Under the pieces are notes generated by a model, which searched no databases, was not told where the DNA came from, and saw only the letters and a program-made list of their open reading frames with translations. A program made the translations under genes and the position numbers. Below are positions 13,701-23,200 of a stretch of 64,000 nucleotides of DNA, piece by piece. The stretch spans positions 62,001-126,000 of the forward strand of contig CM082586.2 of assembly GCA_040954595.2 (NCBI GenBank), read 5' to 3'. Origin of the DNA: Balanoglossus misakiensis (taxonomy: Eukaryota; Hemichordata). Position 1 is the first letter of the stretch. Each line of letters opens with the position of its first letter.

Positions 13701-15738
13701 ATGAATATTCCAATTTTTGAAGTAGTTGTTATTCTTTTATCTAGCATGCGACGAAGTTTCTGGTAGTGGGTCTGGCAGCAGTGAAGAACCAACCAGTGCA
13801 GCACCAACCAGTGCAGCTCCAACCACTGCTGCACCAACCACTACTGTACCAACCACTGCAGCCCCAACCACTGCAGCTCCAACAACTCCTGTACCAACCA
13901 CTGTAGCCCAAACCACTGATGTACCAACTACTCATCCCACAACCACTGAAGCCCCAACCACTGCTGCACCAACCACTGCAGCTCCAACAACTGCTGTACC
14001 AACTACTCATCCACCAACCACTGCAGCCCCGACAACTTCAATGCCAGCAACCACAACAGGTAAATTATATTTTCATCTTGGATAAATGTTGAAGAATTGA
14101 ATGTTGGTGATCAACTCAAAAAGTTCAAAGTTTCATACTTTCAATGGATTCTTTACGTTTCATGTAAACATGTTTAAGTTTTAAATTATATGTGACTCAT
14201 TCTTGTAGAGATTATTGTTGTTGCCTCTTCTTAATCAAATAGAGTGTATCAGAAAAGAGTGGTCTGATTGGATGGATGATGAACTTGGAGGCAAAGTAGA
14301 CCACCAAGCAGAGGGAGAATTTGAGCTGTATGATGACTTGCGAGAACATTTTGATTTCTGTGAAAATCCAGTTGATATCGAGTGCCGATTAACCGAACCA
14401 CCAAACCCATCTTACGAACTTACTGGACAGAAGGGGTTGTCGTGTGATGTTGACGAAGGTTTCCGATGTTATCATAGTAATCAGATGCCACCATTGTGTT
14501 ACAATTACGAAATTCGAGTTCTTTGTGAGGTACCCTGCGATGAGGAACAGGTAGTCAACTAAATTAAACAAGAGATAAGAACATTGCTTTTAATTCAAAT
14601 TGGTCTTTGGTGAACACTAATGAAACAACCAAACAAGAAACAGTAGAGAACACACTTTTATTCATTTTGATTTTATGTTATGATAAATATGGTAGTTTCT
14701 TTTTACTTCTACAATGGTCAAATAATGTTTTGTCTTCAGAACTCAAATTAGATTTAATTTATTATAATTAATCCACATATTTAATTGTTCTAATTGTATA
14801 CATGCATTTCTAACGCTTTTAGTAGCTCCATGCCACACCAAGGAGTAGTTACTCCATATATTTCCCAGTTTATGAATGAAGAAACTGCACAGAGTTTGTA
14901 ACTATATATGATGCATGCAATTATGAATATAAATTTTCTCATTCACTATATCGTTTCATTTGCTTAATAGCCAAATTCACCGATCACTACTCTAACAACA
15001 ACAACACCCGAAGCACCACTAACTACAGAACCCACATCAACACAACCGCCAGTAACAACTGCAGAACCACCACAAACTACAGAACCTCCACCAACAGAAT
15101 CAATAGAAACAACTGCAGAACCACCACAAACTACCGAAGCACCACCAACACAACCACCAGAAACAACTGCAGAACCACCTACAACGCAAGCACCTTCCAC
15201 ATATCACTATTCTACCTTCGCTCCAACTACGGCAGTACAAACAACACCGGTACAAGCCACAAACCAACCGATAACACAGGAACCCGTTACAACCCTTGCA
15301 CCGACCACGGAAGACGTCGGTGGTTGTAGCGGTGGCGAAGGATGTAAGAGTAGCGAGAGTGGGGGAGAAACTGGCAAAAGTGGGGGTAGCAACAGTGGAG
15401 GAAAGAGCAGCAAAGAAAGTGGGGGTAGTACCGGAGGAAAGAGCAGCAAAGAAAGTGGGGGTAGCACCGGAGGAAAGAGCAGCAAAGAAAGTGGGGGTAG
15501 TACCGGAGGAAAGAGCAGTAAAGAAAGTGGGGGTAGCACCGGAGGAAAGAGCAGCAAAGAAAGTGGGGGTAGCACTGGAGGAAAGAGCAGCAAAGAAAGT
15601 GGGGGTAGTACCGGAGGAAAGAGCAGCAAAGAAAGTGGGGGTAGCACCGGAGGAAAGAGCAGCAAAGAAAGTGGGGGTAGTACCGGAGGAAAGAGCAGCA
15701 AAGAAAGTGGGGGGGAAACTGGAGGAAAAAGCCGTTAA
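236..15738 (+). CDS. Large multidomain gel-forming-type mucin, 3' part (25 exons)
   Basis: Secreted extracellular mucin-like glycoprotein; the N-terminus and signal peptide are upstream of the window. Exons: 236-552, 760-904, 1167-1334, 1537-1710, 2101-2338, 2686-2973, 3408-3454, 3726-3917, 4443-4639, 5102-5209, 5532-5817, 6071-6424, 6796-7019, 7257-7455, 7774-8142, 8389-8559, 8823-9620, 9935-10072, 10420-10542, 10855-10953, 11217-12794, 13360-13500, 13745-14059, 14243-14550, 14971-15738. Together they give 7745 nt and one uninterrupted frame of about 2580 residues to TAA 15736-15738. Most introns are phase 1, as expected for shuffled extracellular modules. VWD/C8/TIL modules build disulfide-linked polymers in mucins and VWF, and the Thr/Pro stretches should be O-glycosylated. 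The donor of exon 14243 could instead be at 14530; both choices keep phase. The cystine knot is internal and the tail is a Gly/Ser/Lys repeat, both unusual. No precise orthologue is assigned. Confidence 0.88.
2101..3454 (+). other. Mucin module 2: two TIL domains with E-type cysteine segments
   Basis: Exons 2101-2338, 2686-2973 and 3408-3454. TIL1 starts VECPEGMVYTECGSAC and TIL2 starts CPTKPPCGANEEYVDC. Each is followed by a short segment with a CxC and G(V/T)W(D/N)C pattern: CTCTDGVWDC after TIL1 and CVCNGGTWNC after TIL2. The two internal introns are phase 2 and split a Cys codon in both places, so TIL-E looks duplicated with its intron. TIL domains support intermolecular disulfide bonding in mucins. 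Confidence 0.85.
3726..6424 (+). other. Mucin module 3: VWD2, C8-2, TIL3 and a short Pro/Thr segment
   Basis: Exons 3726-3917, 4443-4639, 5102-5209, 5532-5817 and 6071-6424. VWD2 begins VCHVYGDPHYQTYDG, again with GDPH. Its LCGNFNGGQRDDF is preceded by Glu rather than Cys, so CGLCG is incomplete. The junction of exons 3917/4443 creates GRGDD, an RGD tripeptide. C8-2 contains CDMGGDCECLC and AYAHEC; TIL3 runs to GCRCPDDQIWDGEKCVPEC. The same exon continues into about 50 residues of PTT/APTT repeats with some Glu. Confidence 0.88.
5993..6041. repeat. Microsatellite (GTAT/ACGT type) in mucin intron
   Basis: Alternating ACGT, GTAT and GCAT tetranucleotides lie just upstream of the TIL3 exon acceptor at 6070. 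Confidence 0.85.
6796..8559 (+). other. Mucin module 4: VWD3, C8-3 and TIL4
   Basis: Exons 6796-7019, 7257-7455, 7774-8142 and 8389-8559. VWD3 starts LCYGFGDPHYQSFDG (third GDPH) and ends with GVCGPCNGDTSDDF, keeping the calcium-loop acidic pair but lacking the first Cys of CGLCG. C8-3 runs from CVEKCGVLL to CIDWRDDDLC. TIL4 starts IECPSDMHYTECGKAC. The microsatellite-bearing intron before this block is the last before the SGSG-rich part of the gene. Confidence 0.88.
8823..9430 (+). repeat. Coding tandem repeat, alternating 87/117-bp units
   Basis: The anchor CCAAC(A/T)GAACCAGAAGA recurs at about 8825, 8915, 9032, 9119, 9236, 9323 and 9395, alternating near 87 and 117 bp, so a 204-bp higher-order unit is duplicated. 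Every unit length is a multiple of three, preserving the mucin frame. It encodes PTEPED(S/I)GSGSG(E/D)IPTTVAPTTAAPTT-type units. Confidence 0.85.
8823..10072 (+). other. Mucin module 5: PT/SGSG repeat, C8-4 without VWD, TIL5
   Basis: Exons 8823-9620 and 9935-10072. About 200 residues of Pro/Thr/Ala repeat carry seven acidic SGSG copies of the type PEDSGSGSGE, then a C8-like domain (VCERFLDIFKDCHDS to CVEWRDEDLC), then TIL5 (VECQNGLEYMDCGQSC). No VWD precedes this C8. The C8 and TIL are close relatives of C8-5 and TIL6 farther down, showing internal duplication. Ser-Gly dipeptides flanked by acidic residues are the known attachment context for glycosaminoglycan chains. Confidence 0.85.
10420..11480 (+). 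other. Mucin module 6: VWC-like fragments and CTCK cystine-knot domain
   Basis: Exons 10420-10542 and 10855-10953 encode two short Cys/Pro segments with a CC pair (GCCPQTIYFC and VCCPLYRC), similar to the ends of VWC domains. The beginning of exon 11217-12794 encodes a CTCK pattern: C..GC......LNQCEGGC, then SCSCCQA, VLLLCEDG and ECQCMPC, with the CxxxC, CxCC and CxC spacing of mucin/VWF C-terminal knots. CTCK normally ends a mucin and mediates dimerisation; here it is internal and the same exon reads on into repeats. Confidence 0.82.
10702..10769 (+). other. tRNA-like relic in mucin intron (weak)
   Basis: TAGCTTAATGG (10708-10718) fits the box A consensus, and GAGTTTGAATCTC (10757-10769) resembles box B with a GAG/CTC T-stem, 52 bases apart. 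The acceptor stem does not pair, so this could only be a decayed tRNA or SINE head; chance is possible. Confidence 0.2.
11481..13500 (+). other. Mucin module 7: PT/SGSG repeat, C8-5 without VWD, TIL6
   Basis: The remainder of exon 11217-12794 plus exon 13360-13500. About 370 residues of PTTAAPTT repeat contain six copies of (E/D)DSGSGSGEEP, followed by C8-5 (VCDHFLDVFKDCADP to CVEWRENDLC) and TIL6 (VECPYGLEYMDCGPSC). Cystine knot, mucin repeat and C8 share one exon without an intron, so the fusion is encoded directly and does not depend on a splice prediction. Confidence 0.85.
11642..12600 (+). repeat. Coding tandem repeat, mainly 159-bp units
   Basis: The anchor GCACCAACTGAA(C/T)CTGA recurs at 11642, 11801, 11960, 12119, 12248 and 12437, giving spacings of 159, 159, 159, 129 and 189 bp. 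These equal 53 residues plus or minus 10, all frame-preserving. The first three units are almost identical at DNA level, suggesting recent expansion or conversion. Confidence 0.88.
13745..14550 (+). other. Mucin module 8: PT segment and WxxW domain
   Basis: Exon 13745-14059 starts with EVSGSGSGSSEEP, then about 85 residues of PTTAAPTT. Exon 14243-14550 encodes a WxxW domain (the Mucin2_WxxW/CysD type): WSDWMDDELGGKVDHQAEGE, then HFDFCENPVDIECR and CYNYEIRVLCE. In vertebrate gel-forming mucins such domains sit among the PTS repeats and participate in non-covalent cross-links. The exon enters in phase 1 and leaves in phase 0. Confidence 0.85.
14971..15738 (+). other. Mucin terminal exon: PT segment and Gly/Ser/Lys 12-residue repeat
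   Basis: Phase 0 entry at 14971. About 115 residues of Pro/Thr/Glu-rich sequence are followed by CSGGEGCKSSESGGETG and then nine tandem copies of GGKSSKESGGST, ending GGETGGKSR and TAA at 15736-15738. There is no terminal cystine knot. The tail has regularly spaced lysines and serines, giving it a positive charge that contrasts with a normally acidic glycosylated mucin. Confidence 0.82.
15399..15720 (+). repeat. Coding tandem repeat, nine 36-bp units
   Basis: GAAAGTGGGGG anchors occur exactly every 36 bp at 15415, 15451, 15487, 15523, 15559, 15595, 15631, 15667 and 15703. Units mostly alternate AGTACC and AGCACC at one site, hinting at a 72-bp higher-order unit. In the mucin frame each unit encodes GGKSSKESGGST. 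Confidence 0.92.
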
Positions 15739-15971
15739 ACTTCGATCTGTTGCAAATGACAGGAAAAGAAAATTGAAATATTTATTTTAAACGATGATGG
15801 AAATAATCCTGCATTCTGAAACCTGAACAATAGACAAATCCTGTTATGCTCAACTTACAGAGAACTTTTATTCAAAGATATGTTAACCAACGGCACCAAA
15901 ACTACTTATTAGTACTTAGGCTTTTTTGCAGTAGTAGTTAATAGTGCATGTTTAAGATAATTATTTACATG

Positions 15972-15977
15972 AATAAA
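15972..15977 (+). terminator. Poly(A) signal of the mucin gene
   Basis: AATAAA inside AATAAATAAATAAAT, about 235 bases after the mucin stop codon; the first such signal downstream. Confidence 0.6.
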
Positions 15978-16030
15978 TAAATAAATATCTAACTTCTGCT
16001 ATGATGTTCCCATCTCTCTGTCTCTATCTC

Positions 16031-16082
16031 AAACACACACGCGCGCGCGCACATGCACGCACACATAAACACAAACACACAC
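16031..16082. repeat. CA/CG dinucleotide microsatellite
   Basis: An imperfect (CA)n tract with an internal (CG)n core, about 100 bases downstream of the mucin poly(A) signal. Confidence 0.85.
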
Positions 16083-16726
16083 CGAGCTGTGAAGCGCACT
16101 TGCTTGAACCATCCAGTTTGAAACGAATTCGCCAAGTGGTGGGGCTCTGTTCCAAACCAGTCTAAAATGTACCATAATAGCTTTTCAGCAGGAAATTGGA
16201 TCACATGCTTCAATTGCGCTCTTTGGAGGTTCACATGAATATTGTATAATGTACTATATACGGTCAGTCGTATGCAACTTTCAATTTCAATGGGTCAGGT
16301 GAATTTGAAGACAGCCGGTGGCGTGCAATTGGAAAAATGGATGTGCAAAATTAAGCACAGTAGTAACTTAATCATATTAATTGTTTAAACAAATTCAAAC
16401 GATTAAACAAGGTCAGGGTCAGATGTCTTTTGAAAGTTGTTCAGTGTCGGGTGGTTTTTGTCAGATCTCACTTATAGCTATAAGATTTTTTTCAAAGTAG
16501 AACTGAACACCATAAATAAACAAACAACTGTCCCGGATTGTTATTTTACACATTTGGTTTTCCATCAAGAAAATGAATGGTGGTGTTGACTAAGATTCCT
16601 CCGATGTAACGTCTTACACGTTTTGTTATAGATACGCATTAAGACGAAAATGATGGTTATGGCGAATTTTGAGTAAGAGTATAGAGCAACTACTGAAGTG
16701 AGGCATTATTAATGCAAGACCAATTT

Positions 16727-17215
16727 TGCTGAGAGCAAATACTTGACTGTTTACCCAGCACATTACTTCTGAAATGTTTACTGTAAAACGAGATACAAAT
16801 AAGCCCACAACGAAATTTGATAATATAAAGTGTATTGATAGTGCGAATATGACTAGTGACCGTCAGTAACGTTTAGGTTACAATTTCGAAATATGTTTGT
16901 ATACAGGAACAAGTTAGTATCGTAGGAAGACTTAAAGTTTGTCAAGTTATATAGGTCGACCCGGTTGGTTGTTGGTTACTAACTTTTTCAGGCAGACATA
17001 CATTATGTGAATCAATAAAGTGATACCACTCTAATATACTGTAACGGAAATTATGTCGGACTGAGGTCCCAAAAATTGCCAAGCCTTAGTGAATGACGAA
17101 CCTTGGACAAAACAGCCAATTCAACGGTAGCGTAAACGTAGCATGTTCGAGCATTGACGGCGTAGAACGGTCCGTTACAAGTCCTGGTTCGATTTACCTA
17201 TCGCAAGAACGTGCG
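16727..17215 (+). repeat. Head segment of composite repeat, copy 1
   Basis: Nearly identical to 62575-63067, with a few small indels such as GACTGTTTACCC against GACTGTTACCC. It contains AATAAA at 17014-17019 and, at its right end, a segment with tRNA-promoter-like boxes. It is present once per element, unlike the units that follow. Confidence 0.8.
17128..17196 (+). other. Possible tRNA-derived segment in repeat head
   Basis: TAGCGTAAACG (17128) resembles box A, and GGTTCGATTT (17186) matches the core of box B, 58 bases apart. The second copy keeps the same layout (62974 and 63033), with GGGTTCGATTTACCC able to form a 4-bp arm. A SINE-like origin of the head is inference only. Confidence 0.3.
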
Positions 17216-20200
17216 CTAAGAGATGTGCCGGAAAAATGCAGTATAAACTGCTAACCGTCCGACCTGAGCGTTGCGCTCACACAAATACCAAGAAAAACCT
17301 CGGAATTACGATCCGTAGACAACTAAACCTCTCAGAGGTTACAGAAAAAGTGTTCCCACAAACGTGGAGAAAGGTTTGAACGAAAACATAAGAAAGATAG
17401 AGGTAAAGTACGAATTCAGATCACTAAACTCGAGAGCACGATGCTCACAGTTCAACCGCCATGTCTCGTCTGCTTTTGGATGTCGAGGGGAGTCACCGTA
17501 CATGCAACAAGCCCACGTGATACAAGCTCCGGCCCCAATCGTGGAAAATTTAGTTTCTCCTGCTATGGGATGTCTCAGTCTGAGAATCAGGAAAAAGTCG
17601 CATTTATTAAGATACGAGTCATGTGTGCGGCGTTGGTCTAGCAATTCCGTGACAACTCCATTGTACTACAGTGCACGTGTGTACGGCGAGTATCAGACAA
17701 AAATGACCAATTACTGCTTGTAACCCTACATATTTGCGGAAAGTAAACCCCAACACAATACTTCGCCTGTCAAAACACACAAATGAAATTGATATACAAA
17801 ATCACAGAATGGCCGTATATAGTTAAAAAAATACGGTAAATTGCATTAATTGCGTAAAATTATCAATCCTCTCATGAGTCACGGTGTATCCCACAATTAC
17901 ACATAACGCGTAGCCCCCCCCCCCCCCTCTCAGAAAACGCCCCAAAAACACAGATGATCGCTACAAATTGGACAGCAGGTGTGACTTTTGACATGAGACA
18001 ACGCGACGCGAACGCACAGGTCCTCGGCAGCCAAGAGAGCAGCGCCTGGCCGTCCGCGTACGTGCAGCCCGCAGTCTCTGAGAGATGTGCTGGAAAAAAT
18101 GCAGTATAAACTGCTAAAACCGATCGATCTGAGCGTTGCGCTCACACAAATACCAAGAAAACCTCGGAATTACGATCCGTAGCCTCTCAAAGGTTACAGA
18201 AAAATTATCAATCCTCTCATGAGTCACGGTGTATCCCACAATTACACATAACGCGTAGCCGCCCGCCCCCTTCAGAAAACGCCCCAAAAAAACACAGATG
18301 ATCGCTACAAATTGGACAGCAGGTGTGAATTTTGACATGAGACAACGCGACGCGAACGTACAGGTCCTCGGCAGCCAAGAGAGCAGCGCCCGGCCGTCCG
18401 CGTACGTGCAGCCCGTAGTCTCTAAGAGATGTGCTGGAAAAATGCAGTATAAACTGCTAACCGACCGACCTGAGCGTTACGCTCACACAAATACCAAGAA
18501 AACCTCGGAATTACGATCCGTAGCCTCTCAAAGGTTACAGAAAAATTATCAATCCTCTCAAGAGTCACGGTGTATCCCACAATTACACATAACGCGTAGC
18601 CCCCCCCCCCCTTCAGAAAACGCCCCCAAAAACACAGATGATCGCTACAAATTGGACAGCAGGTGTGAATTTTGACATGAGACAACGCGACACGAACGTA
18701 CAGGTCCTCGGCAGCCTAGAGAGCACCGCCCGGCCGCCCGCGTACGTGCAGCCCGTAGTCTCTAAGAGATGTGCTGGAAAAATGCAGTACATGTATAAAC
18801 TGCTAACCGACCGACCTGAGCGTTGCGCTCACACAAATACCAAGAAAAACCTCGGAATAACGATCCGTAGACAACTAAACCTCTCAGAGGTTACAGAAAA
18901 AGTGTTCCCACAAACGTGGAGAAAGGTTTGAACGAAAATATAAGAAAGATAGAGGTAAAGTACGAATTCAGATCACTAAACTCGAGAGCACGATGCTCAC
19001 AGTTCAACCGCCATGTCTCGTCTGCTTTTGGATGTCGAGGGGAGTCACCGTACATGCAACAAGCCCACGTCATACAAGCTCCGGCCCCAATCGTGGAAAA
19101 TTTAGTTTCTCCTGCTATGGGATGTCTCAGTCTGAGAATCAGGAAAAAGTCGCATTTATTGAGATACGAGTCTTGTGTGCGGCGTTGGCCTAGCAATTCC
19201 GTGACAACTCCATTGTACTACAGTGCACGTGTGTACGGCGAGTATCAGACAAAAATGACCAATTACTGCTTGTAACCCTACATATTTACGGAAAGTAAAC
19301 CCCAACACAATACTTCGCCTGTCAAAACACACGAATGAAATTAATTTACAAAATCACAGAATGGCCGTATATAGTTTAAAAAATACGGTAAATTGCATTA
19401 ATTGCGTAAAATTATCAATCCTCTCATGAGTCACGGTGTATCCCACAATTACACATAACGCGTAGCCCCCCCCCCTCAGAAAACGCCCCCAAAACACAGA
19501 TGATCGCTGCAAATTGGACAGCAGGTGTGACTTTTGACATGAGACAACGCGACGCGAACGTACAGGTCCTCGGCAGCCAAGAGAGCAGCGCCCGGCCGTC
19601 CGCGTACGTGCAGCCCGTAGTCTCTAAGAGATGTGCTGGAAAAATGCAGTATAAACTGCTAAAACCGACCGATCTGAGCGTTGCGCTCACACAAATACCA
19701 AGAAAACCTCGGAATTACGATCCGTAGCCTCTCAAAGGTTACAGAAAAATTATCAATATTATCAATCCTCTCATGAGTCACGGTGTATCCCACAATTACA
19801 CATAACGCGTAGCCCCCCCCCCCCCCTTCAGAAAACGCCCCCAAAAACACAGATGATCGCTACAAATTGGACAGCAGGTGTGAATTTTGACATGAGACAA
19901 CGCGACGCGAACGTACAGGTCCTCGGCAGCCTAGAGAGCACCGCCCGGCCGCCCGCGTACGTGCAGCCCGTAGTCTCTAAGAGATGTGCTGGAAAAATGC
20001 AGTACATGTATAAACTGCTAACCGACCGACCTGAGCGTTGCGCTCACACAAATACCAAGAAAAACCTCGGAATAACGATCCGTAGACAACTTAACCTCTC
20101 AGAGGTTACAGAAAAAGTGTTCCCACAAACGTGGAGAAAGGTTTGAACGAAAACATAAGAAAGATAGAGGTAAAGTACGAATTCAGATCACTAAACTCGA

Positions 20201-23200
20201 GAGCACGATGCTCACAGTTCAACCGCCATGTCTCGTCTGCTTTTGGATGTCGAGGGGAGTCACCGTACATGCAACAAGCCCACGTGATACAAGCTCCGGC
20301 CCCAATCGTGGAAAATTTAGTTTCTCCTGCTATGGGATGTCTCAGTCTGAGAATCAGGAAAAAGTCGCATTTATTGAGATACGAGTCTTGTGTGCGGCGT
20401 TGGCCTAGCAATTCCGTGACAACTCCATTGTACTACAGTGCACGTGTGTACGGCGAGTATCAGACAAAAATGACCAATTACTGCTTGTAACCCTTGACAA
20501 TTGCGGAAAGTAAACCCCAACACAATATTTCGCCTGTCAAAACACATGAATGAAATTGATTTACAAAATCACAGAATTGCTGTATATAGTTTTAAAAATA
20601 CGGTAAATTGCATTAATTGCGTGAAATTATCAATCCTCTCATGAGTCACGGTGTATCCCACAATTACACATAACGCGTAGCCCCCCCCCCCTCAGAAAAC
20701 GCCCCAAAAACACAGATGATCGCTACAAATTGGACAGCAGGTGTGAATTTTGACATGAGACAACGCGACGCGAACGTACAGGTCCTCGGCAGCCAAGAGA
20801 GCAGCGCCTGGCCGTCCGCGTACGTGCAGCCCGCAGTCTCTGAGAGATGTGCTGGAAAAATGCAGTATAAACTGCTAAAAACCGACCGATCTGAGCGTTG
20901 CGCTCACACAAATACCAAGAAAACCTCAGAATTACGATCCGTAGCCTCTCAAAGGTTACAGAAAAATTATCAATCCTCTCATGAGTCACGGTGTATCCCA
21001 CAATAACACATAACGCGTAGGCCCCCCCCCCTCAGAAAACGCCCCAAAAAACACAGATGATCGCTATAAAATTTGAAAGCAGGTGTGAATTTTGACATGA
21101 GACAACGCGACGCGAACGTACAGGTCCTCGGCAGCCAAGAGAGCAGCGCCCGGCCGCCCGCGTACGTGCAGCCCGTAGTCTCTAAGAGATGTGCTGGAAA
21201 AATGCATTATAAACTGCTAACCGACCGACCTGAGCGTTGCGCTCACACAAATACCAAGAAAACCTCGGAATTACAATCCGTAGCCTCTCAAAGGTTACAG
21301 AAAAATTATCAATACTCTCATGAGTCACGGTGTATCCCACAATTAAACATAACGCGTAGCCCCCCCCCCCTCAGCAAACGCCCCAAAAACACAGATGATC
21401 GCTACAAATTGGACAGCAGGTGTGAATTTTGACATGAGACAACGCGACGCGAACGTACAGGTCCTCGGCAGCCAAGAGAGCAGCGCCCGGCCGTCCGCGT
21501 ACGTGCAGCCCGTAGTCTCTAAGAGATGTGCTGGAAAAATGCAGTATAAACTGCTAACCGACCGACCTGAGCGTTACGCTCACACAAATACCAAGAAAAA
21601 CTCGGAATTACGATCCGTAGCCTCTCAAAGGTTACAGAAAAATTATCAATCCTCTCATGAGTCACGGTGTATCCCACAATTACACATAACGCGTAGACCC
21701 CCCCCCCCTCAGAAAACGCCCCAAAAAACACAGATGATCGCTATAAAATTTGAAAGCAGGTGTGAATTTTGACATGAGACAACGCGACGCGAACGTACAG
21801 GTCCTCGGCAGCCAAGAGAGCAGCGCCCGGCCGCCCGCGTACGTGCAGCCCGTAGTCTCTAAGAGATGTGCTGGAAAAATGCAGTACATGTATAAACTGC
21901 TAACCGACCGACCTGAGCGTTGCGCTCACACAAATACCAAGAAAAACCTCGGAATAACGATCCGTAGACAACTAAACCTCTCAGAGGTTACAGAAAAAGT
22001 GTTCCCACAAACGTGGAGAAAGGTTTGAACGAAAATATAAGAAAGATAGAGGTAAAGTACGAATTCAGATCACTAAACTCGAGAGCACGATCCTCACAGT
22101 TCAACCGCCATGTCTCGTCTGCTTTTGGATGTCAAGGGGAGTCACCGTACATGCAACAAGCCCACGTGATACAAGCTCCGGCCCCAATCGTGGAAAATTT
22201 AGTTTCTCCTGCTATGGGATGTCTCAGTCTGAGAATCAGGAAAAAGTCGCATTTATTGAGATACGAGTCTTGTGTGCGGCGTTGGCCTAGCAATTCCGTG
22301 ACAACTCCATTGTACTACAGTGCACGTGTGTACGGCGAGTATCAGACAAAAATGACCAATTACTGCTTGTAACCCTTGACAATTGCGGAAAGTAAACCCC
22401 AACACAATATTTCGCCTGTCAAAACACATGAATGAAATTGATTTACAAAATCACAGAATTGCTGTATATAGTTTTAAAAATACGGTAAATTGCATTAATT
22501 GCGTAAAATTATCAATCCTCTCATGAGTCACGGTGTATCCCACAATTACACATAACGCGTAGCCCCCCCCCCCTCAGAAAACGCCCCAAAAACACAGATG
22601 ATCGCTACAAATTGGACAGCAGGTGTGAATTTTGACATGAGACAATGCGACGCGAACGTACAGGTCCTCGGCAGCCAAGAGAGCAGCGCCTGGCCGTCCG
22701 CGTACGTGCAGCCCGCAGTCTCTGAGAGATGTGCTGGAAAAATGCAGTATAAACTGCTAAAACTGACCGATCTGAGCGTTGCGCTCACACAAATACCAAG
22801 AAAACCTCAGAATTACGATCCGTAGCCTCTCAAAGGTTACAGAAAAATTATCAATCCTCTCATGAGTCACGGTGTATCCCACAATAACACATAACGCGTA
22901 GGCCCCCCCCCCCTTCAGAAAACGCCCCCAAAAACACAGATGATCGCTATAAAATTTGAAAGCAGGTGTGAATTTTGACATGAGACAACGCGACGCGAAC
23001 GTACAGGTCCTCGGCAGCCAAGAGAGCAGCGCCCGGCCGCCCGCGTACGTGCAGCCCGTAGTCTCTAAGAGATGTGCTGGAAAAATGCATTATAAACTGC
23101 TAACCGACCGACCTGAGCGTTGCGCTCACACAAATACCAAGAAAACCTCGGAATTACAATCCGTAGCCTCTCAAAGGTTACAGAAAAATTATCAATACTC

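Larger units (their letters stand above)
15739..16726 (+). other. Mucin 3' UTR and flanking non-coding DNA
   Basis: An AATAAA-rich run at 15972-15985 probably ends the mucin transcript. Downstream there is a CA/CG dinucleotide tract (16031-16082) and then AT-rich sequence with no supported gene up to the composite repeat at 16727. Confidence 0.6.

Noticed and set aside
15207-15790. Alternative frames of the terminal 36-bp repeat (EERAAKK-type on plus, LLLFPPVLPPLS-type on minus)
   Set aside because: The Gly/Ser/Lys frame continues exactly from the acceptor at 14970 through the PT region in register, so it is the translated one.
18298-18675. Open frames across short satellite units (about 90-125 residues)
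   Set aside because: They run through poly-C runs whose length changes between units and would shift the frame. No start context or homology.
18916-19275. 119-residue plus-strand and about 100-residue minus-strand open frames in every long satellite unit
   Set aside because: They recur because the DNA recurs. Both strands are open at once, no domain is recognisable, and the second genomic copy (from 63191) breaks the frame with small indels, so coding is unlikely.
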